Notes: generated from the sequence alone by a model not told the origin. A stretch of 64,000 nucleotides of DNA from Anaerolineae bacterium (GCA_023382535.1 JAHDWA010000029.1:1-64000), one strand, 5' to 3'. Counted from the first letter of the stretch, positions 55,501 to 62,585 are shown. Numbers and translations are program-made.

Positions 55501-55692
55501 GAGAAGAGTTATGAAAATTACCGGGATGACAATGCCCTTGAGGGGGATGCCCCGCGGGTGGTGCGGGGCGGGGCGTTCTTCAGTTATGCTAGGCTCGTCC
55601 GCTGTGCCGCGCGCAGCGGCAGCGATCCGTTCTACAGGAGCAGGGACTACGGTTTTCGGGTATGTGTAGTCGGGGTGTCCCCATCCTCTTGA
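52519..55692 (+). CDS. NACHT receptor with membrane N-terminus and FGE/CLec sensor (receptor 4, carries VR4)
   Basis: 1057 residues. The N-terminus has hydrophobic segments (LLLYGYLSGFALLPPALAA; VAVTIGGVFGGLGGSLLA, about 33-75), so it may be membrane-associated. A beta module follows (GPGLIIQGSRLQGGDRSVLA). The NACHT has P-loop LGDPGSGKSTF (about 291) and LLLLDGLDEVPE (about 405). The FGE/CLec domain begins near 796 (CDIPAGPFVRGSVDD, YPWGNEA, SGNIWEWC). The variable end is at about 1010-1054. Its start overlaps the RT stop, so sensor and mutator are translated together. A different N-terminal output with the same sensor end supports combinatorial design. Confidence 0.92.
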   Translation: MSFNLQIWKEKTQALLPQVGRDLAHLKQQDTPLLLYGYLSGFALLPPALAAKSGDLMQVAVTIGGVFGGLGGSLLANKVQEWANQAAVLTESTLTEKVMAEIPQQPELRQELDQVLEALAVIPQTAQSLGETDRAWFVATLARELAELGALRADNARLVGPGLIIQGSRLQGGDRSVLASQAQVIITGDGNQVTLILGSDPAAEAATSADLRRSYLNRLFEQCSYLPLAGVDRAVAGKLETELNLSTIYTALLTIGSEEPGRRAVAAEPKRLSALAQLDRQPYLVLLGDPGSGKSTFVNFVIMCLAGEELEREEANLVRLTAPLPDDKGQDQAERQPWQHGALLPVRIILRDFAAQGLPPVGQPATAHHLWEFISADLQAAQLGEFLKPLEKILRQKGGLLLLDGLDEVPEAGQCREQLKQAVEDFKSAFPRCRLLVTSRTYAYQEQNWRLKGFRETVLAPFSQGQIRRFVDGWYRHMAYLQRFTSDTAHAQAERLKQAILGNARLSQLAERPLLLTLMASLHAWRSGSLPERREELYDQAVDLLLYWWERPKVRRGQPGRPAVAAEPGLVEWLEVDRERVRRFLNELAYDAHAGQSDLLGTADIAEDRLAGGLLRLSDKAGLNPLELRRYLSQRAGLLLPRGVEVYTFPHRTFQEYLAACHLTDYKYPGEIARLARTDPDRWREVLLLAGAKAARGSQSAIWSLARKLCWAEPPRAGAAPEQVWGAHLAGQALVETANLADVDEDDRQTLARIKAWLNYILAQAALPARERALAGQTLAVLGDDRPGQGLRADGLPDIAWCDIPAGPFVRGSVDDRLSFVGKETPQQTITLPTFRIGRYPITNIQYTVFVEDGGYTDKWRRCWTKAGWRWKEKRTGPDKFGGVFDLANHPVVMVSWYEAVAFCHWLTERLRAAGKLGEGKEVSLPSESQWEKAARGPNGRVYPWGNEADPERANYGETGIGATSVVGCFPGGASVYGVEEMSGNIWEWCRTKFEKSYENYRDDNALEGDAPRVVRGGAFFSYARLVRCAARSGSDPFYRSRDYGFRVCVVGVSPSS
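55550..55680 (+). repeat. VR4: DGR variable repeat
   Basis: 131 nt. Eighteen of thirty template adenines in the variable codons are changed. The only other difference from the TR is one C-to-T at 55605, a silent change in a Cys codon. The variable amino acids differ from VR3 at most positions, so the two receptors were diversified independently. Confidence 0.96.
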
Positions 55693-55732
55693 CTCTGATC
55701 TCTGAACCCTCTGACCTCTGACCCTCTGAATC

Positions 55733-55808
55733 GGGGGCTGGGGGTTAGAGGTTGGGGGTTGGGAAAAGCGGTGACTATCAGACCCCCTGAATCCCGGCGG
55801 TAGCCGGG
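55733..55808 (+). other. Post-VR4 module: G-rich tract and hairpin
   Basis: The G-runs span 55733-55763 and CCCGGC-GGTA-GCCGGG spans 55793-55808. The stem starts 113 nt after the VR end. A T-rich run (AAAATTTTTAG) follows, so it may also terminate the DGR transcript. Confidence 0.7.
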
Positions 55809-55830
55809 CCGCCGAAAATTTTTAGAGAGA

Positions 55831-55853
55831 GGCCGGTCCCTAAAGGACCGGCC
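55831..55853. repeat. Long copy of dispersed GGTCC-N5-GGACC palindrome
   Basis: Here the stem extends to 9 bp, GGCCGGTCC-CTAAA-GGACCGGCC. Perfect GGTCC-N5-GGACC copies start at 4124, 9910, 13386, 35801, 38819, 51322, 55835, 56752, 60221 and 63849. Imperfect ones are near 39292, 46164 and 57815. They occur in genes and between genes, usually with CTAAA, CTAAG, TTTAG or TTTAA in the loop. Confidence 0.8.
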
Positions 55854-55866
55854 TACACTTGTGAGG

Positions 55867-56244
55867 CTATTTCCCGGCCTGGTCAGGGGTTGTCGCTTCC
55901 CAGGCCAGCAGATTCTGAATGGTCATCTCGCTGGGCCAGTCGTCGTTATCCCAGACGAAGCGCCGCCAATCGGAGGGAATCAGCCTGGCTTTCAGGGCCG
56001 CGCCGATGAGGCCGCGATGGCGCGGGTCGGTTCGCAAAGCGTGGCAACTCCGGCAGAGGACGCGCAGATTGCTGAGGGCATTGCCGGCCCCTTTGCCGGA
56101 TTGTATATGATCAATCTGGCAGCGATTTAGAGGGAGAGGCGGTTTGCCCTGGCAGTAGGGACCCTGGCAGTACCCGCCATCCCGCAGCCAGACCTGCCGG
56201 CGCAGGGCCAGCCAAACTTCTCGCGGCGGCCGATGTCTGGGCAT
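55867..56244 (-). CDS. HNH endonuclease
   Basis: About 125 residues. The HNH fold is visible: QVWLRDGGYCQGPYC (first zinc or structural Cys pair), CQIDHIQSGKGAG (the DH of the active site), and SNLRVLCRSCHALR (Asn and final His with the second Cys pair). I start at the ATG at 56244; an ATG at 56259 adds five residues. Such nucleases are common in phage and mobile-element genomes near the packaging genes. It faces the DGR operon. Confidence 0.85.
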   Translation of the reverse strand: MPRHRPPREVWLALRRQVWLRDGGYCQGPYCQGKPPLPLNRCQIDHIQSGKGAGNALSNLRVLCRSCHALRTDPRHRGLIGAALKARLIPSDWRRFVWDNDDWPSEMTIQNLLAWEATTPDQAGK

Positions 56245-56332
56245 TTTTGTCTCTTTCATAAATTGCCCTCACTCCAACTCTCCTCCCATTAGGGAAGGAG
56301 AGCCGCGCTCGCGGCGGGGAGAGGGATTTTAT

Positions 56333-56448
56333 CCGTGCCGTGCCAGACCCGACCAGACCTAACCACACCGAGCCACACCCGACCAGACCATACCAACGCC
56401 ATACCCAGCCTTACCACGCCAAGCGTAGCCGGGCCGGGCCAAGCCGTG
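56333..56448. repeat. Degenerate CCNNN pentamer repeat
   Basis: About 23 units of five bases, each starting CC on the plus strand (CCGTG, CCAGA, CCCGA, CCTAA, CCACA, and so on), run for 116 bp. One extra base occurs near 56398 and one unit reads CGTAG. The period is strict although the other three bases vary. It lies just after the RAMP-like gene in that gene's direction. Confidence 0.8.
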
Positions 56449-56458
56449 TAAAAGCCGC

Positions 56459-57052
56459 TCAGCTTTCGCCGGAAAGCGTGAACGCCTCGACGGCGAAACG
56501 TCCAAAGCCCACCGTCCGGCCATCCCCCAAGCCGCAGAATTGGCCGGCGTCGTTGGCAATCGCCTGCATCTCCGGCCGGGAAATGAGGGTCTTATCCCAT
56601 TCGATGTTGAAACTCAAGCGCCAGCCGGGGGAAGCCGCGATCCGGTAGCGCACATTCCTGGCCCGGGTCGCCGGATTCTTAACACTGCGGATGTCAAGAT
56701 AGACCGGCTGCGCCGGGTCGGATGACAGTTGGTCGTCAGGTGGCAGGAAGCGGTCCATCAGGGACCGCTCGTCCAAAACCTGGAGGGTCGCCACCAGCTT
56801 CGGCTGGAGCGAGCCGCGTCCCTTTTTGGTGTATTTCGCCCCATCGCGCAGACAGCCGAAGATGTAGGTCGGCTCGATGTAGAGCTGGCGCTCCTGGGTC
56901 ATCAGGACCGACTTGCGCCACTCGTCGGGGTCGTTGCCGGCCACGCCGGATTTCTCCTGCTTGGCCAGAGGGATCGCCTCTGGCGTAAAGGCGTTCCAGA
57001 GAAAGGCGCGAGTGCCTCTAATGGTGATAGAGGCTTTGATGATGTTGCTCAT
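56459..57052 (-). CDS. RAMP-like protein of mobile module, unknown function
   Basis: 197 residues. The C-terminal GLGDGRTVGFGRFAVEAF is a glycine-rich loop like those of the RAMP fold (Cas5/6/7 relatives). Other conserved-looking parts are GTRAFLWNAFTPEAIP and YIFGCLRDGAKYTKKGRG. No CRISPR array or cas1/cas2 is present, so a CRISPR role is not supported. Similar proteins occur in phages and integrative elements with no known function. It reads away from the regulator at 57235 across a region with several operator-like palindromes and is probably repressed by that regulator. Confidence 0.65.
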   Translation of the reverse strand: MSNIIKASITIRGTRAFLWNAFTPEAIPLAKQEKSGVAGNDPDEWRKSVLMTQERQLYIEPTYIFGCLRDGAKYTKKGRGSLQPKLVATLQVLDERSLMDRFLPPDDQLSSDPAQPVYLDIRSVKNPATRARNVRYRIAASPGWRLSFNIEWDKTLISRPEMQAIANDAGQFCGLGDGRTVGFGRFAVEAFTLSGES

Positions 57053-57077
57053 TGTTTCATCTCCTTACTCTAGTTTA

Positions 57078-57149
57078 AGATAGTATTATAGCTTATATAA
57101 GCATTGTACGTCAACTATCTGGTTGACATTTCAGCAGTAATACTGCTGA
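57078..57149. promoter_or_regulatory. Cluster of operator-like palindromes between divergent genes
   Basis: Four inverted repeats: AGATAGT (57078) paired with ACTATCT (57114); GCTTATATAAGC (57091-57102); GTCAAC-N6-GTTGAC (57110-57127); and the 19-bp TCAGCAGTAATACTGCTGA (57131-57149). They occupy the divergent promoter of the RAMP-like and XRE genes, as in lambda-type switches. Confidence 0.7.
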
Positions 57150-57234
57150 TGCGTTGACTTTGACTCCTCACGATGATAGTATGTTAAAAATGTGACTAAA
57201 ACAGCACAACCCCCTGATTGAGGAGAAAGCAAAG

Positions 57235-57474
57235 ATGACGGTAAAAGTGACCCTTAAGCAATTCATTCGAGAATATGAAGCAGCTCACCAGTGTGATCTC
57301 ACTTGGGCTGACATTAAACGAGCAACCGGGATTGCCGATGGGACGCTGGACCGCCTCCTGAATGGCAAATCACAAAGAGTAGACTTGGAGGTATTGGATA
57401 AGCTCTGTAAGTTTCTGGATGTCAAGAGCGGGCCGATTCCGTTTATTATCTACCAGGAAGATGGCCCGGCTTGA
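57235..57474 (+). CDS. Small XRE/Cro-type HTH regulator
   Basis: 79 residues. A Cro/C1-type helix-turn-helix: TWADIKRATGIADGTLDRLLNGK covers the turn and recognition helix, and DLEVLDKLCKFLDV is helix 4-5. This matches the short YozG-like regulators of mobile elements. A GAGGAG site precedes the ATG. It probably binds the palindromes directly upstream and controls itself and the divergent gene. Confidence 0.88.
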   Translation: MTVKVTLKQFIREYEAAHQCDLTWADIKRATGIADGTLDRLLNGKSQRVDLEVLDKLCKFLDVKSGPIPFIIYQEDGPA

Positions 57475-57893
57475 GGTATCGGCGCCGGTGGAGCAGGCCA
57501 GGTAATTACGGGGACCGGTGGTATTCATGTCGGAGCAGCCAACCGGTGGACCGGCTATGGGGAGGCCTCCTGGGGGAGGGAGAGGGGGTGCCTGTTTTTT
57601 AAAAAGTCATCTCCCTAGTTCCATATAGATAGATGTCATACATAATGACATCCACTGCCGCACACCCAAGAGATTTTGGGTGATGTTACATTTTGTTACG
57701 TAGCTTTTTACCAAATTTAACCTCGAGCGGCAAAAACCTTGACTCGCGTTTGGTTCGTAGGATAAGATGGGATGGATAGAACAGGGGTATCGTTGATTGG
57801 GCCGGGTGGCGATGGGTCTTTAGGGACAGAAAACGCAGTCTTCAAAGTTGCCTGGTCACGACTGAGGCGGAATTAAGTTAAGGAGGTAGTCTA
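57475..57893. other. Intergenic region with inverted repeat and promoter
   Basis: 419 bases without a gene. An 8-bp inverted repeat GATGTCAT-ACATA-ATGACATC lies at 57632-57652. A sigma-70-like promoter, TTGACT (57739) with 18 bases to TAAGAT (57763), points at the next gene. Confidence 0.55.
57739..57768 (+). promoter_or_regulatory. Sigma-70-like promoter
   Basis: TTGACT and TAAGAT are separated by 18 bases, about 125 bases before the HTH gene at 57894. Both hexamers differ from the consensus by one or two bases. Confidence 0.5.
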
Positions 57894-58124
57894 ATGACGA
57901 GTGATACAAATATCTTGGGTCAAAATTTGAGTCCACTACAGATCCGCGCGCTACGGGCATTGCTGCGTGAACGCACTTTCAATGATGCGGCTGCTGCAAC
58001 TGGTGTCAGTCGGGTTACACTATGGAGGTGGCGGAAACTGCCAATGTTTCGGCAGGCATTTACAGATGGTAAGAGGGTCGAGATTGACACACTGTACGCC
58101 GATGTGATGACGGGGCGGTTATAG
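57894..58124 (+). CDS. Small HTH protein, terminase-small-subunit-like
   Basis: 76 residues. NDAAAATGVSRVTLWRWRKLPMFRQAF is a helix-turn-helix with the WRWRK signature of phBC6A51/terminase-small-subunit-like and transposase-associated HTH domains. It lacks further domains, so it is either a small DNA-binding regulator or a trimmed terminase subunit. An AAGGAGG site lies before the ATG. Confidence 0.75.
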   Translation: MTSDTNILGQNLSPLQIRALRALLRERTFNDAAAATGVSRVTLWRWRKLPMFRQAFTDGKRVEIDTLYADVMTGRL

Positions 58125-58188
58125 TGGGAGATGTGGCAAGACCAACTTTTCTGTAAGAATACACTCCGAGTTATAGTAAAAACAAAAA

Positions 58189-58217
58189 TTGCCCGCGCTG
58201 CTGGATCAGCCGGGCAA
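58189..58217 (+). terminator. Possible terminator hairpin
   Basis: A 7-bp stem TTGCCCG (58189) / CGGGCAA (58211) with a 15-nt loop. It is preceded by an A-run but not followed by a T-run, so it may work in the reverse direction. Confidence 0.4.
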
Positions 58218-58272
58218 GCGATCAACCCAGTTGTGGGGCGACGGGCTGACAATTTTAGCGTACACCGGCCCG

Positions 58273-58300
58273 CCGCCTTTGTCAAGAGAGGCGGTTCTTT
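58273..58300 (+). promoter_or_regulatory. Hairpin hiding the ribosome-binding site of the next gene
   Basis: CCGCCT (58273-58278) / AGGCGG (58289-58294) is followed by TTCTTT, and then directly by the ATG at 58301. The purine-rich site GAGAGGCGG is in the stem, so the structure could act as an attenuator or translational switch, or the real start may be the ATG at 58325. Confidence 0.45.
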
Positions 58301-59140
58301 ATGGACTTAGTATGTAAGGCGACGATGCCGGGCAATTTAGATACTTTTTCGACGCATGTAACTGGACTTCAGAGTGATGGCGACATTAGTGCTCTCATGG
58401 AGCAATATGAAGAATTTGTCTGCTTCAGAGGACCAACCTATGTTGGCAACTTCATTCGATATGTAATTCTTATCACTCCGTGGGACATCTACTGTCGGTG
58501 GCAAAGTTTGGTAGATTCAGTTGTTGTCCAAAGTGCAGCGGCGAAAAAGGCGAAGTTGAGTCCGGAAAATCGAGAGAGAATGCTAAGACCGTTTTGGACA
58601 GCGCGTAACGAGTTTAAGCCTAAGTTAAAGGCGGCCACGTTGGAAATCGGCGTCGAGGCATCCGAGAGGGCGCCGGGTGTGCTCACCGTCTGCTTCCGAG
58701 ATAATCAATGGCCGGAAGGAAGACTCACGCCAGACGAGCCGGAAACGTTAGAAATCAAGGAACTTCGGCCAATCGTATTCGCGTTGATTGAGGCTATCGC
58801 TCCGACCTCTAGTGACTCAGCTTCGGCGAAGGGTAACGATAAGGCGCAACTGACAAAACCAGAGTTACCCCCGGCCCTGGCTGATTTATATCCTAATACG
58901 ACCCGTCTAATGCCCTTTGCCCGCCCAGGATTTATAGAGGGCTGGCTCGGTCAAGGCGACAAACGAAAAGAGGACCTAGAAAAGATTTTGACCATGATTA
59001 AAGCAGGATGTAACCAGTACGAGATTGAAAATGAATTAACGTTAGAGAAGTCAACTGTCAGTAAGTGGCTATCTGGCAAAGATAGAGTATCAATTGGGCT
59101 AACCATGGAGCAAGTTAGATACCATCTCTCCTCGTCGTAA
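58301..59140 (+). CDS. Hypothetical mobile-element protein with C-terminal HTH
   Basis: 279 residues, family not recognised. The first 160 residues are mixed alpha/beta (GPTYVGNFIRYVILITPWDIYCRW). After a Ser/Lys-rich linker, the last 90 residues include MIKAGCNQYEIENELTLEKSTVSKWLSGK, a helix-turn-helix with a resolvase/HTH_23-like recognition helix. It may be a DNA-binding replication or partition protein of the element, but nothing proves this. Confidence 0.65.
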   Translation: MDLVCKATMPGNLDTFSTHVTGLQSDGDISALMEQYEEFVCFRGPTYVGNFIRYVILITPWDIYCRWQSLVDSVVVQSAAAKKAKLSPENRERMLRPFWTARNEFKPKLKAATLEIGVEASERAPGVLTVCFRDNQWPEGRLTPDEPETLEIKELRPIVFALIEAIAPTSSDSASAKGNDKAQLTKPELPPALADLYPNTTRLMPFARPGFIEGWLGQGDKRKEDLEKILTMIKAGCNQYEIENELTLEKSTVSKWLSGKDRVSIGLTMEQVRYHLSSS

Positions 59141-59238
59141 TTTGTCAAGTTTCGTCTGACTCACGTCAAGCCAAAATCGCTTACATTGATTTTATGAAAT
59201 GTAGGCGATTTTTGATTCTGGGAAAAATGGAGGTTACG

Positions 59239-59451
59239 ATGCACAGAATCTATGTTCGGCTTAGATTAGATGAGCGTAATGCGCTTGTCAAATATTCTAA
59301 GAGAGAAAAACGTGATCCTCGCCAACAGGCTGCACTTTTGATTCGACAGGGGCTTGAACGGCTGGGGCTTCTGCCATCCTCTCTAACTGGTGAACTTCAC
59401 CCGACTAACATACGCACAGAGGAGGAGTCCTTTAATGTCAACAACCAGTAG
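59239..59451 (+). CDS. Small ribbon-helix-helix-like protein
   Basis: About 70 residues. A short strand (HRIYVRLRLDERNAL) followed by helices (RDPRQQAALLIRQGLERLG) fits a CopG/MetJ-type ribbon-helix-helix DNA-binding protein. The ATG at 59239 with a GGAGG site is preferred over the upstream ATG at 59194. It overlaps the next gene by 17 bases. Confidence 0.6.
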   Translation: MHRIYVRLRLDERNALVKYSKREKRDPRQQAALLIRQGLERLGLLPSSLTGELHPTNIRTEEESFNVNNQ

Positions 59452-59674
59452 CCGCCTTTTTTTAGCTTACAAGCTTTTGTTGACTCTGGCCGACGAAGCC
59501 GAGGATACTGATTGCGCCGATCAACAACACGTTTCCAAGCAAGGGGCGGAGAAAAAAGCCACTGTGCCAGAGACGACGGAAAACACAGATCCGGTAACTG
59601 AGTTACCCTCCCACTCGCAGGATAAAAACCAGACTTATGCTAGACCAAAAGATAGGAAGCGCAGGTCAAAATGA
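59435..59674 (+). CDS. Small acidic hypothetical protein
   Basis: 79 residues. The N-terminus is helical (SRLFLAYKLLLTLADEAED); the rest is charged and disordered, ending KDRKRRSK. It has a good GAGGAG site before ATG 59435. Its stop overlaps the start of the primase gene by ATGA, so it belongs to the replication operon. No family is recognised. Confidence 0.55.
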   Translation: MSTTSSRLFLAYKLLLTLADEAEDTDCADQQHVSKQGAEKKATVPETTENTDPVTELPSHSQDKNQTYARPKDRKRRSK

Positions 59675-59934
59675 CCGCCACTTTAGATGAGGCCAGGTGC
59701 TACGTTCAATCCGGATTTTCAGTCATCCCACTATGGCAGGTTCCTGGTGATACTAAACGATCCAAACAGCCAGCGATCTCCAGTTGGAAAGAGTACCAGA
59801 ATCGACTACCAATCCCCGAGGAGTTGGATGGCTGGTTTGGCAACGACAACAGACCACGCAACCTGGCCCTTATCACTGGCTACGTCTCTGGCAACGTTGT
59901 TGCTTTAGATTTTGACGTACCCGGAAGCTATTGA
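59671..59934 (+). pseudogene. Prim-pol primase-helicase, N-terminal fragment (frame 1)
   Basis: 87 residues, the start of a bifunctional primase/polymerase domain: GFSVIPLW, a Lys/Pro-rich KQPAISSWKEYQ, NLALITGYVSGNVVALDFD. The final DFD carries the first catalytic acids. The frame then runs into a stop. The sequence continues in the +1 frame as YPEAIERWTTFYP, so one extra base near 59917 breaks the gene, or a +1 frameshift is used. Confidence 0.8.
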
Positions 59935-61609
59935 ACGGTGGACCACCTTCTATCCCAAGATTGCCGAATTCACAGCCACTGCCAAGACCAATAAAGGCTA
60001 CCATGTCCTGCTACGGTTGAAGTCACCCCCACCTGGCAATTATGCGCCCGCTTATTTTCAAAATGAGCCGCTAGGGGAGACACGAGGCCAAGGAGGATAT
60101 ATCGTAGTGCCCCCGTCTATTCATGGGAGTGGACACCACTATGAGTGGATTCGTCCTCCCTGCGATGGCATTGCGGAGGTGGAATCGTTGGAAGCTGTCG
60201 GAATCACCAAAAAGGGTAGTGGTCCTCAAAGGACCGGTAACTCCATCCCACTGCTTTCGATTCACACTAACGGCAACCATAGTGCTTATGCTAAAGCTGC
60301 TTTCAAGGATGAGATCGAAATCTTGGCACACACCAATGAAAGGAATCGTAATAGTCAGTTAAATAAATCCGCCTTCGCTTTAGGTCAATTAATTGGAGCC
60401 GACCATCTTACTCGCTCAGAGGTTGAATGGGAACTTGAACGGACGGCTCTTGCTATTGGCTTGGATGAGCAAGAAACTCGCCGGACAATCCGCAGCGGAA
60501 TTGAAGCCGGGCTGAAGAAACCCCGTCACATACCAGCATATAGTAGTAGTTACGAGTCTGGACGACATTTTACCCAAAAGGATCGGGAAGCCGAGCTAGA
60601 TGAACCCAGTAATAACTTTAAAAATTTTGAAACCCTCATGGCCAAACTTACAGACTTGAAAACTTCTAACACTGAGATTATCCAAGAGTGGGTCTGGACG
60701 ATTGTTGACGATGCCGCTCAACTTGCTAGGGCAGATTATGGTCGCTTTAAAGATGCTCTACATGCGGTTGGCTTGACAAGAACATGGTTAAAGACCTGGA
60801 ACGGTACAGTGTGGCAGCGTACTGAAGAATTGCGCCAACAGCAGAAACGCGAGAATGCTACAAAAGCTGCTTCTTTTTCTACTCACTCCGGGTCCGGTTT
60901 TCCTTGTATAGTTTGTAATGGGCGTCATCTACGAGAGATTGTCGCAGATTCGATGAGTGCATTATGGGCCAAGAACAATGTTGATCCTTTCATTTTTCAG
61001 CGCGGCAACCTGCTTACCCGCATCAGAGTTGACGAAAAGGAACGGGCTACTACTGAACCGCTGACCGACTACTCGTTGCGAGGTATCCTGGCAAGATGCG
61101 CCGATTTTGTCAATGTCAAGATGCAGGGTGATGAGTTAGTGCAAATCCCAATGCCCCCGCCGATGGATATAATAAACGACATCTTGAATCTGAGTGAGTG
61201 GGAGTCCATCCCTCCCTTGGAGGGTATAGCCGCTGCACCAGTCGTCACCAAAGCGGGAACACTTGATTTACAGCCCGGCTATCAGTCCAAATCTAGGCTT
61301 TGTTACCTCCCGCAAAAAGACCTGGTAATCGGAGACATCACTCCTACTGACAGAAACATTGAGGCCGCCAAGAATTTATTGCTGGATGATATTTTAGGCG
61401 ATTTTCCGTTCGTGGACGAGGCTGCCAAGGCCAATGCCTTGGCTCTGATGCTGCTGCCGTTTGTCCGGCCCTATATTGATGGCCCTACGCCTAACCACAT
61501 TATTGAAGCACCCACTGAGGGGACGGGTAAGACTTTGTTAGCAATGACCGTGACGTACCCCTATGCTGGCACCGACTCAATCCCCCCTAATGACGGAGTG
61601 TCGCGATGA
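59912..61609 (+). pseudogene. Prim-pol primase-helicase, central fragment (frame 2)
   Basis: 565 residues in the frame, beginning in practice at YPEAIERW. It completes the prim-pol domain (KTNKGYHVLLRLKSPP; GGYIVVPPSIHGSGHHYEW). A helical linker follows, with CIVCNGRH zinc-like cysteines absent from most relatives. The helicase domain then reaches Walker A IIEAPTEGTGKTLLA. It ends prematurely after a run of six C at about 61570; the sequence continues in the next frame. The original protein would have primed and unwound DNA for an element or phage. Confidence 0.8.
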
Positions 61610-62432
61610 TGAAGAATGGCGTAAGAGGATTACGGCCAAATTACTATCATCTCCCAGTCATATCTTAATTGACAATGTCAACCGGCAAATTGATTCGGGA
61701 GTTCTGGCTAATGCTTTAACCAGCTCTCTCTGGGATGACCGGATTTTAGGGATGAGTAAAAATGTGGCTCTGCCAATCCAAAATTTGTGGATAACTACCG
61801 GTAATAATATTTTGGTGAACAGTGAACATGCTCGTCGAGCTGTACTGATTCGGATTGACGCACAGGTAGAAAAGCCCGCAGACCGGGAAGGATTCAAACA
61901 CGAAGATCTGCTTGACTGGATGAAGATGAATCGTAGTCAGATTGTGACTGCAATTCTGACCCTACTTAGCGGTTGGATAAACGAAGGTCGTCCTTCAGGT
62001 GATGCCCGAATGGGCAGTTATATGAGCTATGCCAGAGTGATGAGTGGGATTTTAAAAACTTTTGAAATAGCCGGTTTCTTAGCCAATCGGTATAAATTAC
62101 AGGAGCGGGCCGACACTGAGCGAGCCAACTGGTTACCCTTCGTACAAGCCTGGTTCAAGACTTACGAATTTGCACCTGTTAGCAGCAAGCAACTCTTTCC
62201 GCTGGCAAGTTACTATGATGATCCAAGCAAGGCTGGGGCGGGTCAAAACCTATTGGGTGAACTTATTCAAGGAGGCAGTGACCAATCCCGTCAGACCAAA
62301 TTGGGGATGTTACTGAGGAAGAAGTGTGACAAGGTTTTTGGCGGTTATCGCATCATCCAGCACGAAACGTTATCTAGCGATACCGGCAAACCACAGTATC
62401 AGCTTGCCAGTATCGAGGAGATAGATTTTTAG
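61563..62432 (+). pseudogene. Prim-pol primase-helicase, C-terminal fragment (frame 3)
   Basis: 289 residues; the genuine part starts at about LMTECRDDEEWRKRI. It holds the rest of the helicase ATPase: SHILIDNVNRQIDS (Walker B region), NLWITTGNNI (sensor 1) and HARRAVLIRIDAQVE (arginine-finger region), then a helical end. Joining frames 2 and 3 by skipping one C gives a continuous protein of about 920 residues together with fragment 1. No ribosome-binding site precedes this part, so it is not a separate gene. Confidence 0.8.
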
Positions 62433-62585
62433 TTCAAAAACTTCTGCTTACTTCCCCTTTTCTATACGCGCGCTAAGAAAATACCCCTCTCCATATATAC
62501 ATATAGGGAGGAGATGTAGAAAGTTCCATTGGGATGCAAAAAGGGGAAGTAGGGGGAAGTAAGAACTTGCGTAAGGAAGGAAAGG

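Larger units (their letters stand above)
50335..55680 (+). other. Diversity-generating retroelement (VR3 - avd - TR - RT - VR4)
   Basis: All parts of a DGR are present on one strand within 5.4 kb: a variable repeat at the end of receptor 3, an Avd-like gene, the template, the reverse transcriptase, and a second variable repeat at the end of receptor 4, which is coupled to the RT by ATGA. VR2, 8 kb upstream, belongs to the same repeat family. The targets are lectin-fold ends of NACHT ATPases, so the element diversifies intracellular sensors. Confidence 0.94.

Noticed and set aside
56459..57052. The RAMP-like protein as a Cas5/Cas7 component
   Set aside because: Only the glycine-rich loop is similar. 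No array or other cas genes are present, and the setting is a phage-like module.
61563..62432. The third primase fragment as an independent ATPase gene
   Set aside because: No ribosome-binding site, and its first residues continue the helicase of the fragment before it when one C is skipped.
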